A model generated the notes under the pieces. It was given only the letters and a program-made list of their open reading frames with translations. It did no database searches and was not told where the DNA came from. Both the position numbers and the translations under genes were made by a program. DNA of 42,311 bases from a bacterium (GTDB taxonomy: Bacteria; KSB1; UBA2214): assembly GCA_029560815.1 (NCBI GenBank), contig JAKQKF010000168.1, forward strand, positions 1 to 42,311, given 5' to 3'. Of the stretch, positions 8,000 through 16,582 are shown in pieces (positions within the stretch are counted from its first letter, which is position 1; the number at the start of each line of letters is the position of its first letter).

Positions 8000-9325
8000 C
8001 TATTCCGTGAGGTCCGAGATGAAATAGCGCAGTTTCCCCGACTTTTCCGGCTCTATTCGGGGCACGAATTCGAAGGTAACTTTTATGCCATCCCCCAGAG
8101 TACGGGCGAGGCTCTCCTTGTAATGATCAGCCAGGGCATCGCTGAGACCCTCCTCCCTGACGATCCTGACGATCAGCTCGTCCCGGCGGCGCTGGATGCC
8201 CTGAAACTGCCTCACCCCCTCCTTGAAGGTGTAGGAGAGCACAGCCGAGAAGACCTGCCGGCCGGAGGGTGTGGTGATGAAATTGCCCTCGCGTCCCGAC
8301 AACGCTTTGAGAACAGGAAAAGCGCAGCCGCAGCTGCACTCTTCCTCCGAAATCGCGCCCAGATCACCGAGCTGGTAACGGATCAACGGATTATAGAGGT
8401 TGTTCAGCTCGGTGATGACCAGGTTACCCTGGCCGGTAAAAGGCTCGGACTCGAGGCACTCCACATAGAGATGATCGCTGTTGATGTGGAGCATGCCCTG
8501 CGCGCACTCGAAGGCGATGATGCCTGTTTCCGTGGTGCCGTATTCATTCACGACCGGGCAGTGAAAAGCCTCAGATATAGCCCTTCTCTGAAAATCGTGC
8601 AGGAGCTCGCCGCTGGTGATGATCGCAGCGAGTCCGGAGCAGCCCGTGTCGACTCTATTGTCGCTGACCCAGGAAGCAAACCTGAAAAGGAGCGACGGAT
8701 AGCCGTAGAAATAGCGCGGCCTGAAGTTGCGCAGGGCCGCCGCGAAACGGTGGAAAGCGGCCTCGTCCACCGCGAAAGCCGAGAGCCGGATCCGGTTCGC
8801 GAGCAGATCCTTTAGCTCCTCCCGGTAGTGCAGCCGTGCCCCGGCCGGCATCCCCCAGAATCTGGCCTGGCGGTCCCCGATGTCGATACCGTACCAGCCA
8901 TAATTCCGGAACATGACCGCCCTGATGAAAGCGCTCTTGTGGCGGTCGATGGCAAGGACGAGAGGCGCGCCCAGGGTGCCGCTGGTGCTCTCCATGCTCA
9001 CCCGACGGGAAGGGCGGGCGGGCTGGAGGCTCTCCCCTATTTCCTGCAGGGTCTGCTTGCGAAGCAGAGGGATTCGCCCGAGATCGTCCGGCCACCGGCA
9101 CATTTCAACATCGATGCCGTTCCGTGCAAAGAGATCACGGTAATAGCCGATACTGGCGTTGGCGTGCTGCAGGACGCGGGCCAGCTTTTCCTGCTGCAGC
9201 CGCCCGATCTCCTCCCGCGAAACGAAGGGGAGCGCGCGAATTTCCCGCAGGCGTTTGAGTACTGCTTCGCGCCGGACGATGCCGATAGAGCGGTAGACGA
9301 TCTGTTTGGCGAACCAGGGATTCAT
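8000..9325 (-). CDS. CapK/phenylacetate-CoA ligase-like adenylating enzyme
   Basis: The 441-residue product belongs to the PaaK/CapK branch of the ANL adenylate-forming superfamily. The phosphate loop reads ESTSGTLGAPLVLAID (about residue 110); the adenine-side motif VNEYGTTETGIIAFEC and the hinge-side LNNLYNPLIRYQLGDLG follow, as in phenylacetate-CoA ligases. A CxCxC-like SCGC sits just after the hinge. CapK homologues in capsule loci are thought to activate a small carboxylic acid for attachment to a sugar amine or hydroxyl; the acid cannot be read from sequence. GAGG about 8 bases upstream supports the ATG at 9325. It lies between a PLP decarboxylase and a deacetylase, suggesting that the trio makes and installs one modification. 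Confidence 0.83.
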   Translation of the reverse strand: MNPWFAKQIVYRSIGIVRREAVLKRLREIRALPFVSREEIGRLQQEKLARVLQHANASIGYYRDLFARNGIDVEMCRWPDDLGRIPLLRKQTLQEIGESLQPARPSRRVSMESTSGTLGAPLVLAIDRHKSAFIRAVMFRNYGWYGIDIGDRQARFWGMPAGARLHYREELKDLLANRIRLSAFAVDEAAFHRFAAALRNFRPRYFYGYPSLLFRFASWVSDNRVDTGCSGLAAIITSGELLHDFQRRAISEAFHCPVVNEYGTTETGIIAFECAQGMLHINSDHLYVECLESEPFTGQGNLVITELNNLYNPLIRYQLGDLGAISEEECSCGCAFPVLKALSGREGNFITTPSGRQVFSAVLSYTFKEGVRQFQGIQRRRDELIVRIVREEGLSDALADHYKESLARTLGDGIKVTFEFVPRIEPEKSGKLRYFISDLTE

Positions 9326-9335
9326 CCTGACCGCC

Positions 9336-10808
9336 TCACGATGCAGTGCCGCCCTGCTGGCGGCGGGTGAGTCCTTCCGCGCTCGTCTCTTTCCCCGGAG
9401 CGGCGAAGAGGGCGGGATCGTCCAGACGCGTCAAATCGGCAAAGGCGGCCCGCTCCCGGATGACGCGGGCGCTGCCGCCGGCGGCAACCACGATCGCCGG
9501 ACGAGGAAATGAGAAATCGGTGGAGAAGGAGGTAAAATAGGCCCCCGCATCCATGATCGCCAGCAGATCACCGATCTCGAGCCGCGGCAGCATCTTGCTC
9601 TTGACGTAGAGGTCCATGGGAGTGCAGATCGGTCCTGCGATGCCGTAATTCCGCACGCGGGGCTGTTCCAACCTGTTGGCTGCGAATATTTCATGATATT
9701 CCCAGGCGAGGGGACGAGTCAGGTTTATCCCCGCATCGACGAGGGCTACCTCGTCCTTTCCGGCTGATTTGATGTCGCCGACGCGGGTGAGGAGGAGCTC
9801 CGCGTCGCTGGTCAGGGCCCGGCCCGGCTCAACCAGCAGAACCGGCAGCTCGAGCCCATGGCGGGCGCAGTGCTCCTTCAGCGCCCGCGCCAGAACGGCG
9901 GCAAAACCGGCGGGAGTCGGAGTCTGCTCCGGCTGCGGCGGCCGCAGGGGCTGACCGAAATCATGGTGAAGACGGGTTTCCAGACCGCTGATACTTCTGA
10001 CGGTCGGCACGCCAAATCCCCCGCCAAGATCCAGGTAATGGATGGTGATCCCCAACCGCTCCTTCACTTCGCGCATCAGCACAGCAATCTCGGCGATGGC
10101 ATTCTCATAGATAGCCGTGCTCTTCAATCCCGAGCCCAGGTGCACATGCACCCCTTCGAGGGCGCAGCTATCCAGATGAACCAGCTCGGTCATTGCGCGG
10201 AAGGCATCGCCGTTCTGAATGCTGAAACCGAACTGGCGGCTCCAGCCTCCGCGGGTGGTCACCCTGATGCCGACCCGCGGCCGCTGCCCTATCCTGCCGG
10301 CCAGAGCGGAGAGGGTTGCGATCTCGGCGAAAGAGTTGATGTTGACCAGTTTGATATTGCGTTCGACCGCGGTGCGCAGCCCCTCCGCCGATTTATTGGG
10401 GCCATTGTATATAATTCTCTCCGCATCGACCCCGAGCTCGCCGGCGAGCCATAATTCATAGGGCGAAATGACCTCGGCACCCGCCCCCTGGTCGTGCAGG
10501 AGCCGCAGGATGCCGGGGACCGGGTTGGTTTTGTAGGAATAATAGATTTCATACTCGATCCCCTGTGCGGCGAGGTTGCGGTCAAAGTTGCGGTAATTGC
10601 CGGCAAGCCGGGCTTCATCCACGACGAAGAGAGGCGTTCCAAATTCCTCCGCAAGCGCAGTGCATTCGCATCCGCCGATCACGAGTCCGCCGCTCTGACT
10701 GACCGCAGCCCCCCACAGGCTGTGAGGAAGGGCGGCTTGCCGATCCACGCGGAAAAGCGCAATGAATAACGTGATAAAAGGGTAGACTATTTTTTTCAGC
10801 AGCTGCAT
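9336..10808 (-). CDS. PLP-dependent decarboxylase, DAP/ornithine decarboxylase fold (exosortase-A-associated type)
   Basis: The 490-residue product is a fold-type III PLP enzyme of the diaminopimelate/ornithine decarboxylase family. The PLP lysine is Lys93 in YYSYKTNPVP. DLGGGFGVP is the phosphate-binding loop, EPGRALTSDA the EPGR motif, and GPICTPMDLY plus DAGAY supply the second-subunit active site. It resembles the subgroup annotated as 'exosortase A system-associated', found in exopolysaccharide loci, more than LysA. Ahead of the barrel lies a hydrophobic stretch (IVYPFITLFIALFRV) that may anchor it to the membrane. The frame is open back to 11030, but that part overlaps the next gene's 3' end; ATG 10808 is the only sensible start. 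The likely product is an amine from an amino acid, for polymer decoration (inference). Confidence 0.83.
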   Translation of the reverse strand: MQLLKKIVYPFITLFIALFRVDRQAALPHSLWGAAVSQSGGLVIGGCECTALAEEFGTPLFVVDEARLAGNYRNFDRNLAAQGIEYEIYYSYKTNPVPGILRLLHDQGAGAEVISPYELWLAGELGVDAERIIYNGPNKSAEGLRTAVERNIKLVNINSFAEIATLSALAGRIGQRPRVGIRVTTRGGWSRQFGFSIQNGDAFRAMTELVHLDSCALEGVHVHLGSGLKSTAIYENAIAEIAVLMREVKERLGITIHYLDLGGGFGVPTVRSISGLETRLHHDFGQPLRPPQPEQTPTPAGFAAVLARALKEHCARHGLELPVLLVEPGRALTSDAELLLTRVGDIKSAGKDEVALVDAGINLTRPLAWEYHEIFAANRLEQPRVRNYGIAGPICTPMDLYVKSKMLPRLEIGDLLAIMDAGAYFTSFSTDFSFPRPAIVVAAGGSARVIRERAAFADLTRLDDPALFAAPGKETSAEGLTRRQQGGTAS

Positions 10809-10851
10809 GAACCCGCTCACTTTCGCCGTATTTCCGTTGTGGAAACCGTTG

Positions 10852-13332
10852 TCATTCCAGCAGCAGCAGCTTGCGTGTAAGCCGCCGTTTTCCGCTGGAG
10901 AGGGAGTAGAAATAGACCCCCGAACAGAGCGGGAGCCCGCTGGCATCCATCCCGTTCCACGACACCTGATGGCGCCCGGACTCCATCCGGCCGCCGGCCA
11001 GGGTAACCTGCCGCCGGCCGCGGAGATCATAAACGGCCAGCTCCATCTGAACCGCCCGGCTCAGGGTGAAGGCGATCCGGGTCCTGTCGTTGAAGGGATT
11101 GGGATAATTCTGTTCCAGGTCGAAATCCGCCGGCAATTCCAGCGTGCTCTCCCGCACGCCCGCCGGTCCGGCAATGACGAAGACGCTGGTATCCTGAAAC
11201 ATGATCTGCCAATCGCCCAGTGCAGCGCCGATCTTCTCGCCCTCGTTGATCAGGTAGGCCCTGGCCGGCACAACCGCAGGTGAATCGGCACCCAGCCCGG
11301 CATCACAGGGCTGCAGAACATGCAGGAACTGCTGTTCGACAGCGCCTCCGGCGTTGCGGAACTGGTACAGATCCGCAGTCGCGCTGATGACCGTTCCCTC
11401 CGCGGGCCAAAGCCGCCTCAGCCACACATTCGCCCCTCCGTTGCCGAAACGGAGCAGTTCCGGGCTGATCGCCTCCGGTTGTCCGGCCGGATCGAGGATC
11501 CAGTCACTTCTTGAACTTGAGGCTTTCGTGACCACCCGGTCGTATATGAGGAAGGTATGGGTATCCTCCAGATGGACCACCGTTCGCACCGCCCGCTTCA
11601 CTTTGGCGGCGTTGTAAGCGTTGGTCGCATCACCGACCATCAGATCAAAGTGCCCGCCATCGATAAAACGGACGATTCCGGGGCCGATATCATAGGTGCC
11701 GCCCGCAGTGAAAGGATCGGTGCCCAGAGAAAGAGCCGGAAAACTGCTCACCGTACGCTGCTTCTCGCCATCGACCAGCACGACATTCTGATAGCCCTCG
11801 ATGAGCTTGCCCTTGTAATCGAGCGTAAAACTGTTCTGCGACTTTTGGTCCAGCGCGCTCCAGCGGAATGGCTGGCTGACGAACAGGGCGGCGATGTCGT
11901 CGACCGCGGTGAAACCGCTGCGCATAAAAACCCACCCCAGCTGGCGGAACCATCGGGTGAGCGGATAGCCCAGTTCCTGCGGCGGGCGCGGATTCACCCA
12001 CTTGTCCTCGAACATGAGCTGATCGAAAAAATCCCACGAACCGGCATTGACAAAAAACGTTGGACTGGCAACCGCGCGCAGCCAGGCACCAAGCTCGCCG
12101 ATCCTGCGCTGTTCGGCATCCGCGGAGAAGCGCCGGCGGGCATAGAGGCGCATCGGCGCCACCCAGGGCATGCGCGATCCGGCATCGGGATAGGGCGGAT
12201 AGTAATAACCGTCGGGAAGAATCATGTAATTCTGGAATTCGACGCTGTTCCGGAGAATGCCGGTGCTGAAGAGCGAACGCTCGATGGTCTCCCCTGTGGC
12301 GGTGTAATGGGCAAAGAGAAGAGGAGCGATCTGCCACGGTACGACCGAACCATAGGTATAATAGGGCTCCAGATACTCGGTCATGGAACCGAAGCCTGCA
12401 TGCCAGCCGCCGTCCCCGCCCTGAAGGTTGAGAACCGGCAGAATCCTGCCCACCCACCAGGTATCGAAATCGTCGAGATAGCCCTTCGCCTTTTCATTCA
12501 CCGCCGCATAAGCGGCATCGCCGAGACGGGAGGGCTCGTAGAGGGCGAGGCCGACCATGAAATAGACATAGGCGGAGAGTTCTGAATCGATAAAGGGGTT
12601 CCCCTTGCCGCCCGCCTCCTTGCGGACGTGTTCGGCATTATCAAGGAGCAGATTCTGCAGGGTAGTGCGGTCCTGGGCCGAAAGCACCGCCTCGCCATTA
12701 CTGTATTTCATCGGCAGCAGCCAGTCATAGCCCACCGAGCCGTAAATGCAGATCCAGTAGGCCCATTCGTAATAGAGCGAAATCTTGGCGAGTCCGAGCA
12801 GTTTGGCCCGCGCATCGGCATAGAATTCATCGGCGCTGTGGACCGGGCCGTAGGTCATGGTCGAATAGGGCTCGAGGGAGGAAGGCAGACTTTTCTCCCA
12901 GCCGTATCGGCGGGCATGTGCGGAAAGTATCGTCCACAAAAAGCGCCGGCCAAAGGTGCTGCCGTCGGCCCGGCCGAAACAGGCGGGATCGTCGGCGACC
13001 CCGCTTACATAGAAGAACTCGGCCTTGGATTGATCGTTATCCGGCCCCTTGATATTGACCGTTGCGCCATGCACAATGCGCCAGGCCAGGGTCCCTTCAA
13101 GGAGCGGATTCCACTCCGATTCACCATGCGCCCAAAGGCGCGGGTGGTGTGCGACCACCAGAGCGGCCGTCGATTTGGCGCCCGACCGGATCTCACGTTC
13201 CAGGGAGGAGGCATAATAATCGGCCGCATCCGGCTGCGCGGCCGTTGTTTTCCCGCCCGGCCCGAGCAGGAGGAGCACGGCTGCAAGTGCAGCCAGGCTG
13301 ATGAACAGTCTGTTTTTGATGAAAGCTAGCAT
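10852..13332 (-). CDS. Secreted heparinase II/III-like lyase with sorting-type C-terminal domain
   Basis: The 826-residue product begins with a signal peptide (KNRLF, then ISLAALAAVLLLLG). An alpha-helical toroid-like region rich in Trp and Tyr follows (for example EWAYWICIYGSVGYDWLL), then a beta-rich half with WVFMRSGFTAVDDIAALFVSQP, typical of heparinase II/III-type polysaccharide lyases, which cleave uronic-acid polymers by beta-elimination. The final 90 residues are a sorting-type domain (QNYPNPFNDRTRIAFTL, WNGMDASG, GVYFY). AAAGGA lies directly against ATG 13341 but nine bases before ATG 13332, so 13332 is the likely start. A lyase inside a synthesis locus usually trims or releases the polymer made there. 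Family assignment is by overall pattern; the catalytic Tyr/His were not pinned down. Confidence 0.75.
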   Translation of the reverse strand: MLAFIKNRLFISLAALAAVLLLLGPGGKTTAAQPDAADYYASSLEREIRSGAKSTAALVVAHHPRLWAHGESEWNPLLEGTLAWRIVHGATVNIKGPDNDQSKAEFFYVSGVADDPACFGRADGSTFGRRFLWTILSAHARRYGWEKSLPSSLEPYSTMTYGPVHSADEFYADARAKLLGLAKISLYYEWAYWICIYGSVGYDWLLPMKYSNGEAVLSAQDRTTLQNLLLDNAEHVRKEAGGKGNPFIDSELSAYVYFMVGLALYEPSRLGDAAYAAVNEKAKGYLDDFDTWWVGRILPVLNLQGGDGGWHAGFGSMTEYLEPYYTYGSVVPWQIAPLLFAHYTATGETIERSLFSTGILRNSVEFQNYMILPDGYYYPPYPDAGSRMPWVAPMRLYARRRFSADAEQRRIGELGAWLRAVASPTFFVNAGSWDFFDQLMFEDKWVNPRPPQELGYPLTRWFRQLGWVFMRSGFTAVDDIAALFVSQPFRWSALDQKSQNSFTLDYKGKLIEGYQNVVLVDGEKQRTVSSFPALSLGTDPFTAGGTYDIGPGIVRFIDGGHFDLMVGDATNAYNAAKVKRAVRTVVHLEDTHTFLIYDRVVTKASSSRSDWILDPAGQPEAISPELLRFGNGGANVWLRRLWPAEGTVISATADLYQFRNAGGAVEQQFLHVLQPCDAGLGADSPAVVPARAYLINEGEKIGAALGDWQIMFQDTSVFVIAGPAGVRESTLELPADFDLEQNYPNPFNDRTRIAFTLSRAVQMELAVYDLRGRRQVTLAGGRMESGRHQVSWNGMDASGLPLCSGVYFYSLSSGKRRLTRKLLLLE

Positions 13333-13341
13333 ACTCTTCAT

Positions 13342-13347
13342 TCCTTT
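13342..13347 (-). promoter_or_regulatory. Ribosome binding site deciding the lyase start
   Basis: AAAGGA on the minus strand directly abuts ATG 13341 and lies nine bases before ATG 13332. Normal spacing favours 13332, giving a signal peptide starting MLAFIKNRLF. Confidence 0.55.
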
Positions 13348-13410
13348 CGTGCGCCTCGCACCCTCATCATCCGCAGGGTGAAGCGCCATAACCACCCGTC
13401 CCAAATCCTG

Positions 13411-13453
13411 CGCCGCTTCAAGCCGCCCGGCTAAAGGCCGGACGGAAGCGGCG
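13411..13453. repeat. Two-tier hairpin between the beta-helix and lyase genes
   Basis: The outer arms CGCCGCTTC (13411-13419) and GAAGCGGCG (13445-13453) are perfectly complementary. Inside them CCGGC (13427-13431) and GCCGG (13437-13441) form a second stem with loop TAAAG. It lies 35 bases after the beta-helix stop in minus-strand direction and could stabilise or attenuate the transcript. It has no U-tract. Confidence 0.45.
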
Positions 13454-13487
13454 GCCGCTCCGCATGTACGTCTCCGCGCAGAGCCCA

Positions 13488-15002
13488 TTACCGGAGCAGC
13501 AGCAGTTTCTGCACCGAGATCCGGTCGTCATGGAGAATCCGGCAGAGATAAATTCCACTCGGGGCCGGCTCCCCGTTGCTGTCGCGTCCGTCCCAGGCCA
13601 GCTCCAGTGGGCCAGCAGGGCGGCTTCCCCTGGCAATGCTGGCGATCTTTTGCCCCAGGGCGTTATAGATATCGGCCTCGATCTCGATGGAGCGCTCCAG
13701 ATGGCCGGAGATGGTGGTGTGAGCCCGAAAAGGATTGGGATAGCTCGGCACCATGGAAAAAACTGCGGGCCGGGAAGAATGGCCCGTATTGAGCCCGGCG
13801 GCCCCCTGAAACTCCCTTGCACCAAGGTCAGGGGCCACCCCCTCGTACTCAAGGCCGTTCAGCAGTCCGGCATCCAGGGCCGGACTGGCAGCGGTGAGCT
13901 GGAATCCCTCGGCGTCGACACTGGCGAAGAGGGGATCCTTGATGATGGATTGCAAAGCCGTCATCCCTTCGCTGCGCACCGGTGAAGGCCAGAGCAGATT
14001 GCGTTCCGCTACGATCGGGGTGGAAGGCACGTCTGCACGGAGATGGTATCCGCCCGCGGTGACGATGATGTTGTTGTAGATGCGGATATCCTGGGCGTTC
14101 ACAATCATGATGCCGTCCGCCGCGTTGTTGTACAGGGTATTGTTGCAGATCTCGACATGGCTGATCCTGCCGTTCCACGCCTTGATGTAGATGCCGTGGG
14201 TCCCGTTGTTGGCGATGATATTGCGACGGATGATAACACTGTCCATGATCACGCCGGGCGTCGGGCTGTCGGCAGAGGTGCCCAGGATGATACCCGCCCG
14301 GGTTTTACAGTTGGCGACATAATTCTCTTCGATGAGGATGTTGTGGTACTCGCGGACAAAACCCGGTTCATCGCCAACCTTGTGCTCATCAAAGACGTGA
14401 ATGCCATACTTGTAGGTGCCAAGTATCCGGTTCCGGCGTACAATATTGTCACGGCCGTAATGGAGATAGATGGCATGCGACAGGCCATTGCTGTTCTCAA
14501 AAATGTTGCCCTCGATCAGGCTGTGATTGCCGCTGAACTCCAGAGGGATGAGAAAATTACCTACAAAGCGGTTGTTAAGGACCTCGACATAATTACGGGC
14601 ATCGGGGCTGCCGGTATAGGGCATGCGCAGGCTGTAGGTATTGCGAAAGGTGAATCCCTGGATGCGGATGTAATTGGCGTCGACGATCATGAGCCGCTCT
14701 CCGTCGAGTTCGACCGTCTCGCCGGGATAGGCCATCAGCGTCACATAGCGGCCGTCCGCGCCCCCCATCCCCCGCGCCTTGCGGATCCAGACCTCGCCCT
14801 CGTCGTACCGTCCACCCATTACCAGCAGCGTATCTCCCGGCGTCAGCTGCCAGATGGCATGATTGAAGGTGGCCCACGGCGCCTGAAGCGTGCCCGGATA
14901 GCCATCCGATCCGTTTGTCGCCATGTAATAGTGCCCGGCTGCGAGCGGGCCGGCCCACAGCATGGCGATAAAGAGAAGCACCCGCTGAGTTCGTTTGCTC
15001 AT
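13488..15002 (-). CDS. Secreted right-handed parallel beta-helix protein with sorting-type C-terminal domain
   Basis: The 504-residue product has a signal peptide (RVLLFIAMLWAGPLAAG) and then YYMATNGSDGYPGTLQAPWATFNHA, the usual opening of secreted pectate-lyase-like beta-helix proteins. Regular N- and I-rich rungs follow (VEVLNNRFVGN, SLIEGNIFENSNG, VIIRRNIIANNGTHGIYI, ISHVEICNNTLYNNAADGI), so it probably binds, cleaves or epimerises a polysaccharide. The last ~90 residues form the sorting-type domain (PSYPNPFRAHTTISG, WDGRDSNGEPAPSGIYLC). The frame is open 15 codons further up, but ATG 15002 gives a proper signal peptide. It is the first gene after the 313-bp gap, with a promoter-like site at 15200-15227. 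AlgG-type C5-epimerases share this fold, but no diagnostic residues were identified. Confidence 0.78.
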   Translation of the reverse strand: MSKRTQRVLLFIAMLWAGPLAAGHYYMATNGSDGYPGTLQAPWATFNHAIWQLTPGDTLLVMGGRYDEGEVWIRKARGMGGADGRYVTLMAYPGETVELDGERLMIVDANYIRIQGFTFRNTYSLRMPYTGSPDARNYVEVLNNRFVGNFLIPLEFSGNHSLIEGNIFENSNGLSHAIYLHYGRDNIVRRNRILGTYKYGIHVFDEHKVGDEPGFVREYHNILIEENYVANCKTRAGIILGTSADSPTPGVIMDSVIIRRNIIANNGTHGIYIKAWNGRISHVEICNNTLYNNAADGIMIVNAQDIRIYNNIIVTAGGYHLRADVPSTPIVAERNLLWPSPVRSEGMTALQSIIKDPLFASVDAEGFQLTAASPALDAGLLNGLEYEGVAPDLGAREFQGAAGLNTGHSSRPAVFSMVPSYPNPFRAHTTISGHLERSIEIEADIYNALGQKIASIARGSRPAGPLELAWDGRDSNGEPAPSGIYLCRILHDDRISVQKLLLLR

Positions 15003-15315
15003 TTCGCTCTCGCTTTCTTGCTGGGTAATGCAGTGAAGCGCGGGCACACCAGGTCAGTCGGGAGCGTTGATAAGATGAGGAGAGGGCGTCGTGCGCGCGG
15101 CAGCGAAGCTGCGATGGAGCAGGAAAAAACGGCGGGAGCATGATGCTTCCCTGCACCGTCACCTCCCTGCTCCGGGGAATTACCCGCAATACAGCCAAAA
15201 TTGTACCAGAGTTCTTGCACTCGTCAGGCCCGTTTAACTAACTTAATAATTAATATGTTGGAGAATGACGGCTGTTCCGCCGGTGGTGCTGCCAATTACG
15301 ATTGTGCGATCAGCC
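15003..15315. other. 313-bp gap with promoter-like site and AT-rich patch
   Basis: This is the longest gene-free stretch. Bases 15232-15262 are strikingly AT-rich (TTTAACTAACTTAATAATTA core) against GC-rich flanks. A minus-strand promoter candidate lies at 15200-15227 just below it. No convincing terminator hairpin was found after the GT4 stop at 15316. The remaining ~190 bases would be a long leader for the beta-helix gene. Confidence 0.5.
15200..15227 (-). promoter_or_regulatory. Candidate promoter for the second gene block
   Basis: On the minus strand CTGACG (15227-15222), a 16-base spacer and TACAAT (15205-15200) match sigma-70 consensus at 4/6 and 5/6. The AT-rich patch lies upstream, where an UP element would be. 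It would drive the beta-helix, lyase, decarboxylase, CapK, deacetylase, synthase-like and SGNH-like genes. Confidence 0.45.
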
Positions 15316-16527
15316 TTACGCTTTCGTCTCGAACTGACCGTAAAGCCTCTTCATCTGCATATCGATTACATCCCAGCTGTACTTTTGCTCGATAAGATGC
15401 TGCGCCGCCCGGCCCATCTGCTCCCGGCGCGAGGGGTCGGCCAGCAGCCCGGCCACCCGTTCGGCGAAGAGCCCGGGTTCATCGGCAATGCAGAGGTGAA
15501 CGCCATCGCGGGCTTCGATGCCCTCGGCAGCGACGGTGGTTCCCACCACTGCCTTGGCCTGGGCCATCGCATTCAGGACCTTGATTTTCGTGCCGCTGCC
15601 GCTGCGGATCGGGGCTATAAAAAGGGCGGCACTCTGCACGAGCGGGCGGACATCATCGACAAAGCCGAAGAGCCGGACCCTCGGATCGATGGCGGCCGTC
15701 TGACGCAGCTTTGCGGTCGGCGAATGACCGATGAAATCAATCGTAACCCCGGGCACCAGCCTGGTGATGAGCGGCCAGATCTGCCCGATAAAAAAATCGA
15801 CGGCATCGGCATTGTAGGCCGTAGCCATCCCCCCTACCCATACCAGACGACCGGTGGTCTCTTCGCCCTCGACCGGCCTGAAATAGCCGGTATCGACTCC
15901 GTTGGGAATCACGGCAAAACGGCTTGCGCCGCTCATCTGCTGAAGATAATCGCGATCGGCCGTAGAGACGGTTATGCAGAAATCGAAACGACCGCACATC
16001 TCGCGCTCAAATCTGTAGAGCTTGCGAGACTGATAGAGAAGATAGGAGCGCAGGAACGGATTGGCTGTCACCTGGCACCGCCGCTGCAAACGCAAGGATT
16101 CGACGTTGTGATTGGTGACCAGCACCGGCACACCCTCCATACCGTCGCGATAGAGAGCGCAGGCCAGCATGTCGAAGTGCACCAGATCGATGGCGCAGCG
16201 CTCCATCAGCTCGCGGATCCGCTGCCGGGCCGCTTTGATCAGATAGCGTTCCGCGATCAACGGATGAGGCTGAAACAGGTTTTTAACCGCTTCCCGGAGA
16301 AAGGGGAGATTATACCCTGTTCTGGGGACACGAAAAATATCGACTGTCTCGCACAACTTGCCGAGCTGGGGGATATGGTAAAAATCTGCATTCCCCTGGG
16401 AAAACCCGACGAAGAAGATCCGGTGATCCTGCGCCAGCAGCCGGAGCACGTTGTACGAGCGCAGATGGTGGCCTCCCTGAGGAGGGTAAGGATTTTCGGG
16501 TGAAAGGAAGAGGATATTCATGTTCAT
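15316..16527 (-). CDS. GT4 glycosyltransferase, Stp1-like
   Basis: The 403-residue product is a GT-B fold glycosyltransferase. The N-terminal half opens NILFLSPENPYPPQGGHHLRS, close to the 'sugar transferase, PEP-CTERM/EpsH1 system associated' (Stp1) type with its PYPP...RSYxLL pattern. Between the lobes is VIPNGVDTGYF. The C-terminal half has LVWVGGMATAYNADAVDFF and the donor-site region FIAPIRSGSGTKIKVLNAMAQAKAVVGTTVAAEGI, where the second Glu of a canonical E-x7-E pair is not evident (family variant). It should transfer a nucleotide-activated sugar to the growing lipid-linked repeat unit on the cytoplasmic face. Starts at 16527 and 16521 are both possible. It is the last gene before the 313-bp gap. 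Confidence 0.85.
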   Translation of the reverse strand: MNMNILFLSPENPYPPQGGHHLRSYNVLRLLAQDHRIFFVGFSQGNADFYHIPQLGKLCETVDIFRVPRTGYNLPFLREAVKNLFQPHPLIAERYLIKAARQRIRELMERCAIDLVHFDMLACALYRDGMEGVPVLVTNHNVESLRLQRRCQVTANPFLRSYLLYQSRKLYRFEREMCGRFDFCITVSTADRDYLQQMSGASRFAVIPNGVDTGYFRPVEGEETTGRLVWVGGMATAYNADAVDFFIGQIWPLITRLVPGVTIDFIGHSPTAKLRQTAAIDPRVRLFGFVDDVRPLVQSAALFIAPIRSGSGTKIKVLNAMAQAKAVVGTTVAAEGIEARDGVHLCIADEPGLFAERVAGLLADPSRREQMGRAAQHLIEQKYSWDVIDMQMKRLYGQFETKA

Positions 16528-16582
16528 ACTTTCGGACTAGGGCTGTGTGCAAGATCAGGAAAAGGGCCAGCCCGGATACAAG

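Noticed and set aside
3931..15002. Claim of a complete type IX secretion system
   Set aside because: Only cargo-like C-terminal domains are present. No PorU, PorV, SprA, GldKLMN or similar gene was seen in the window, and the tails also resemble FlgD-Ig domains.
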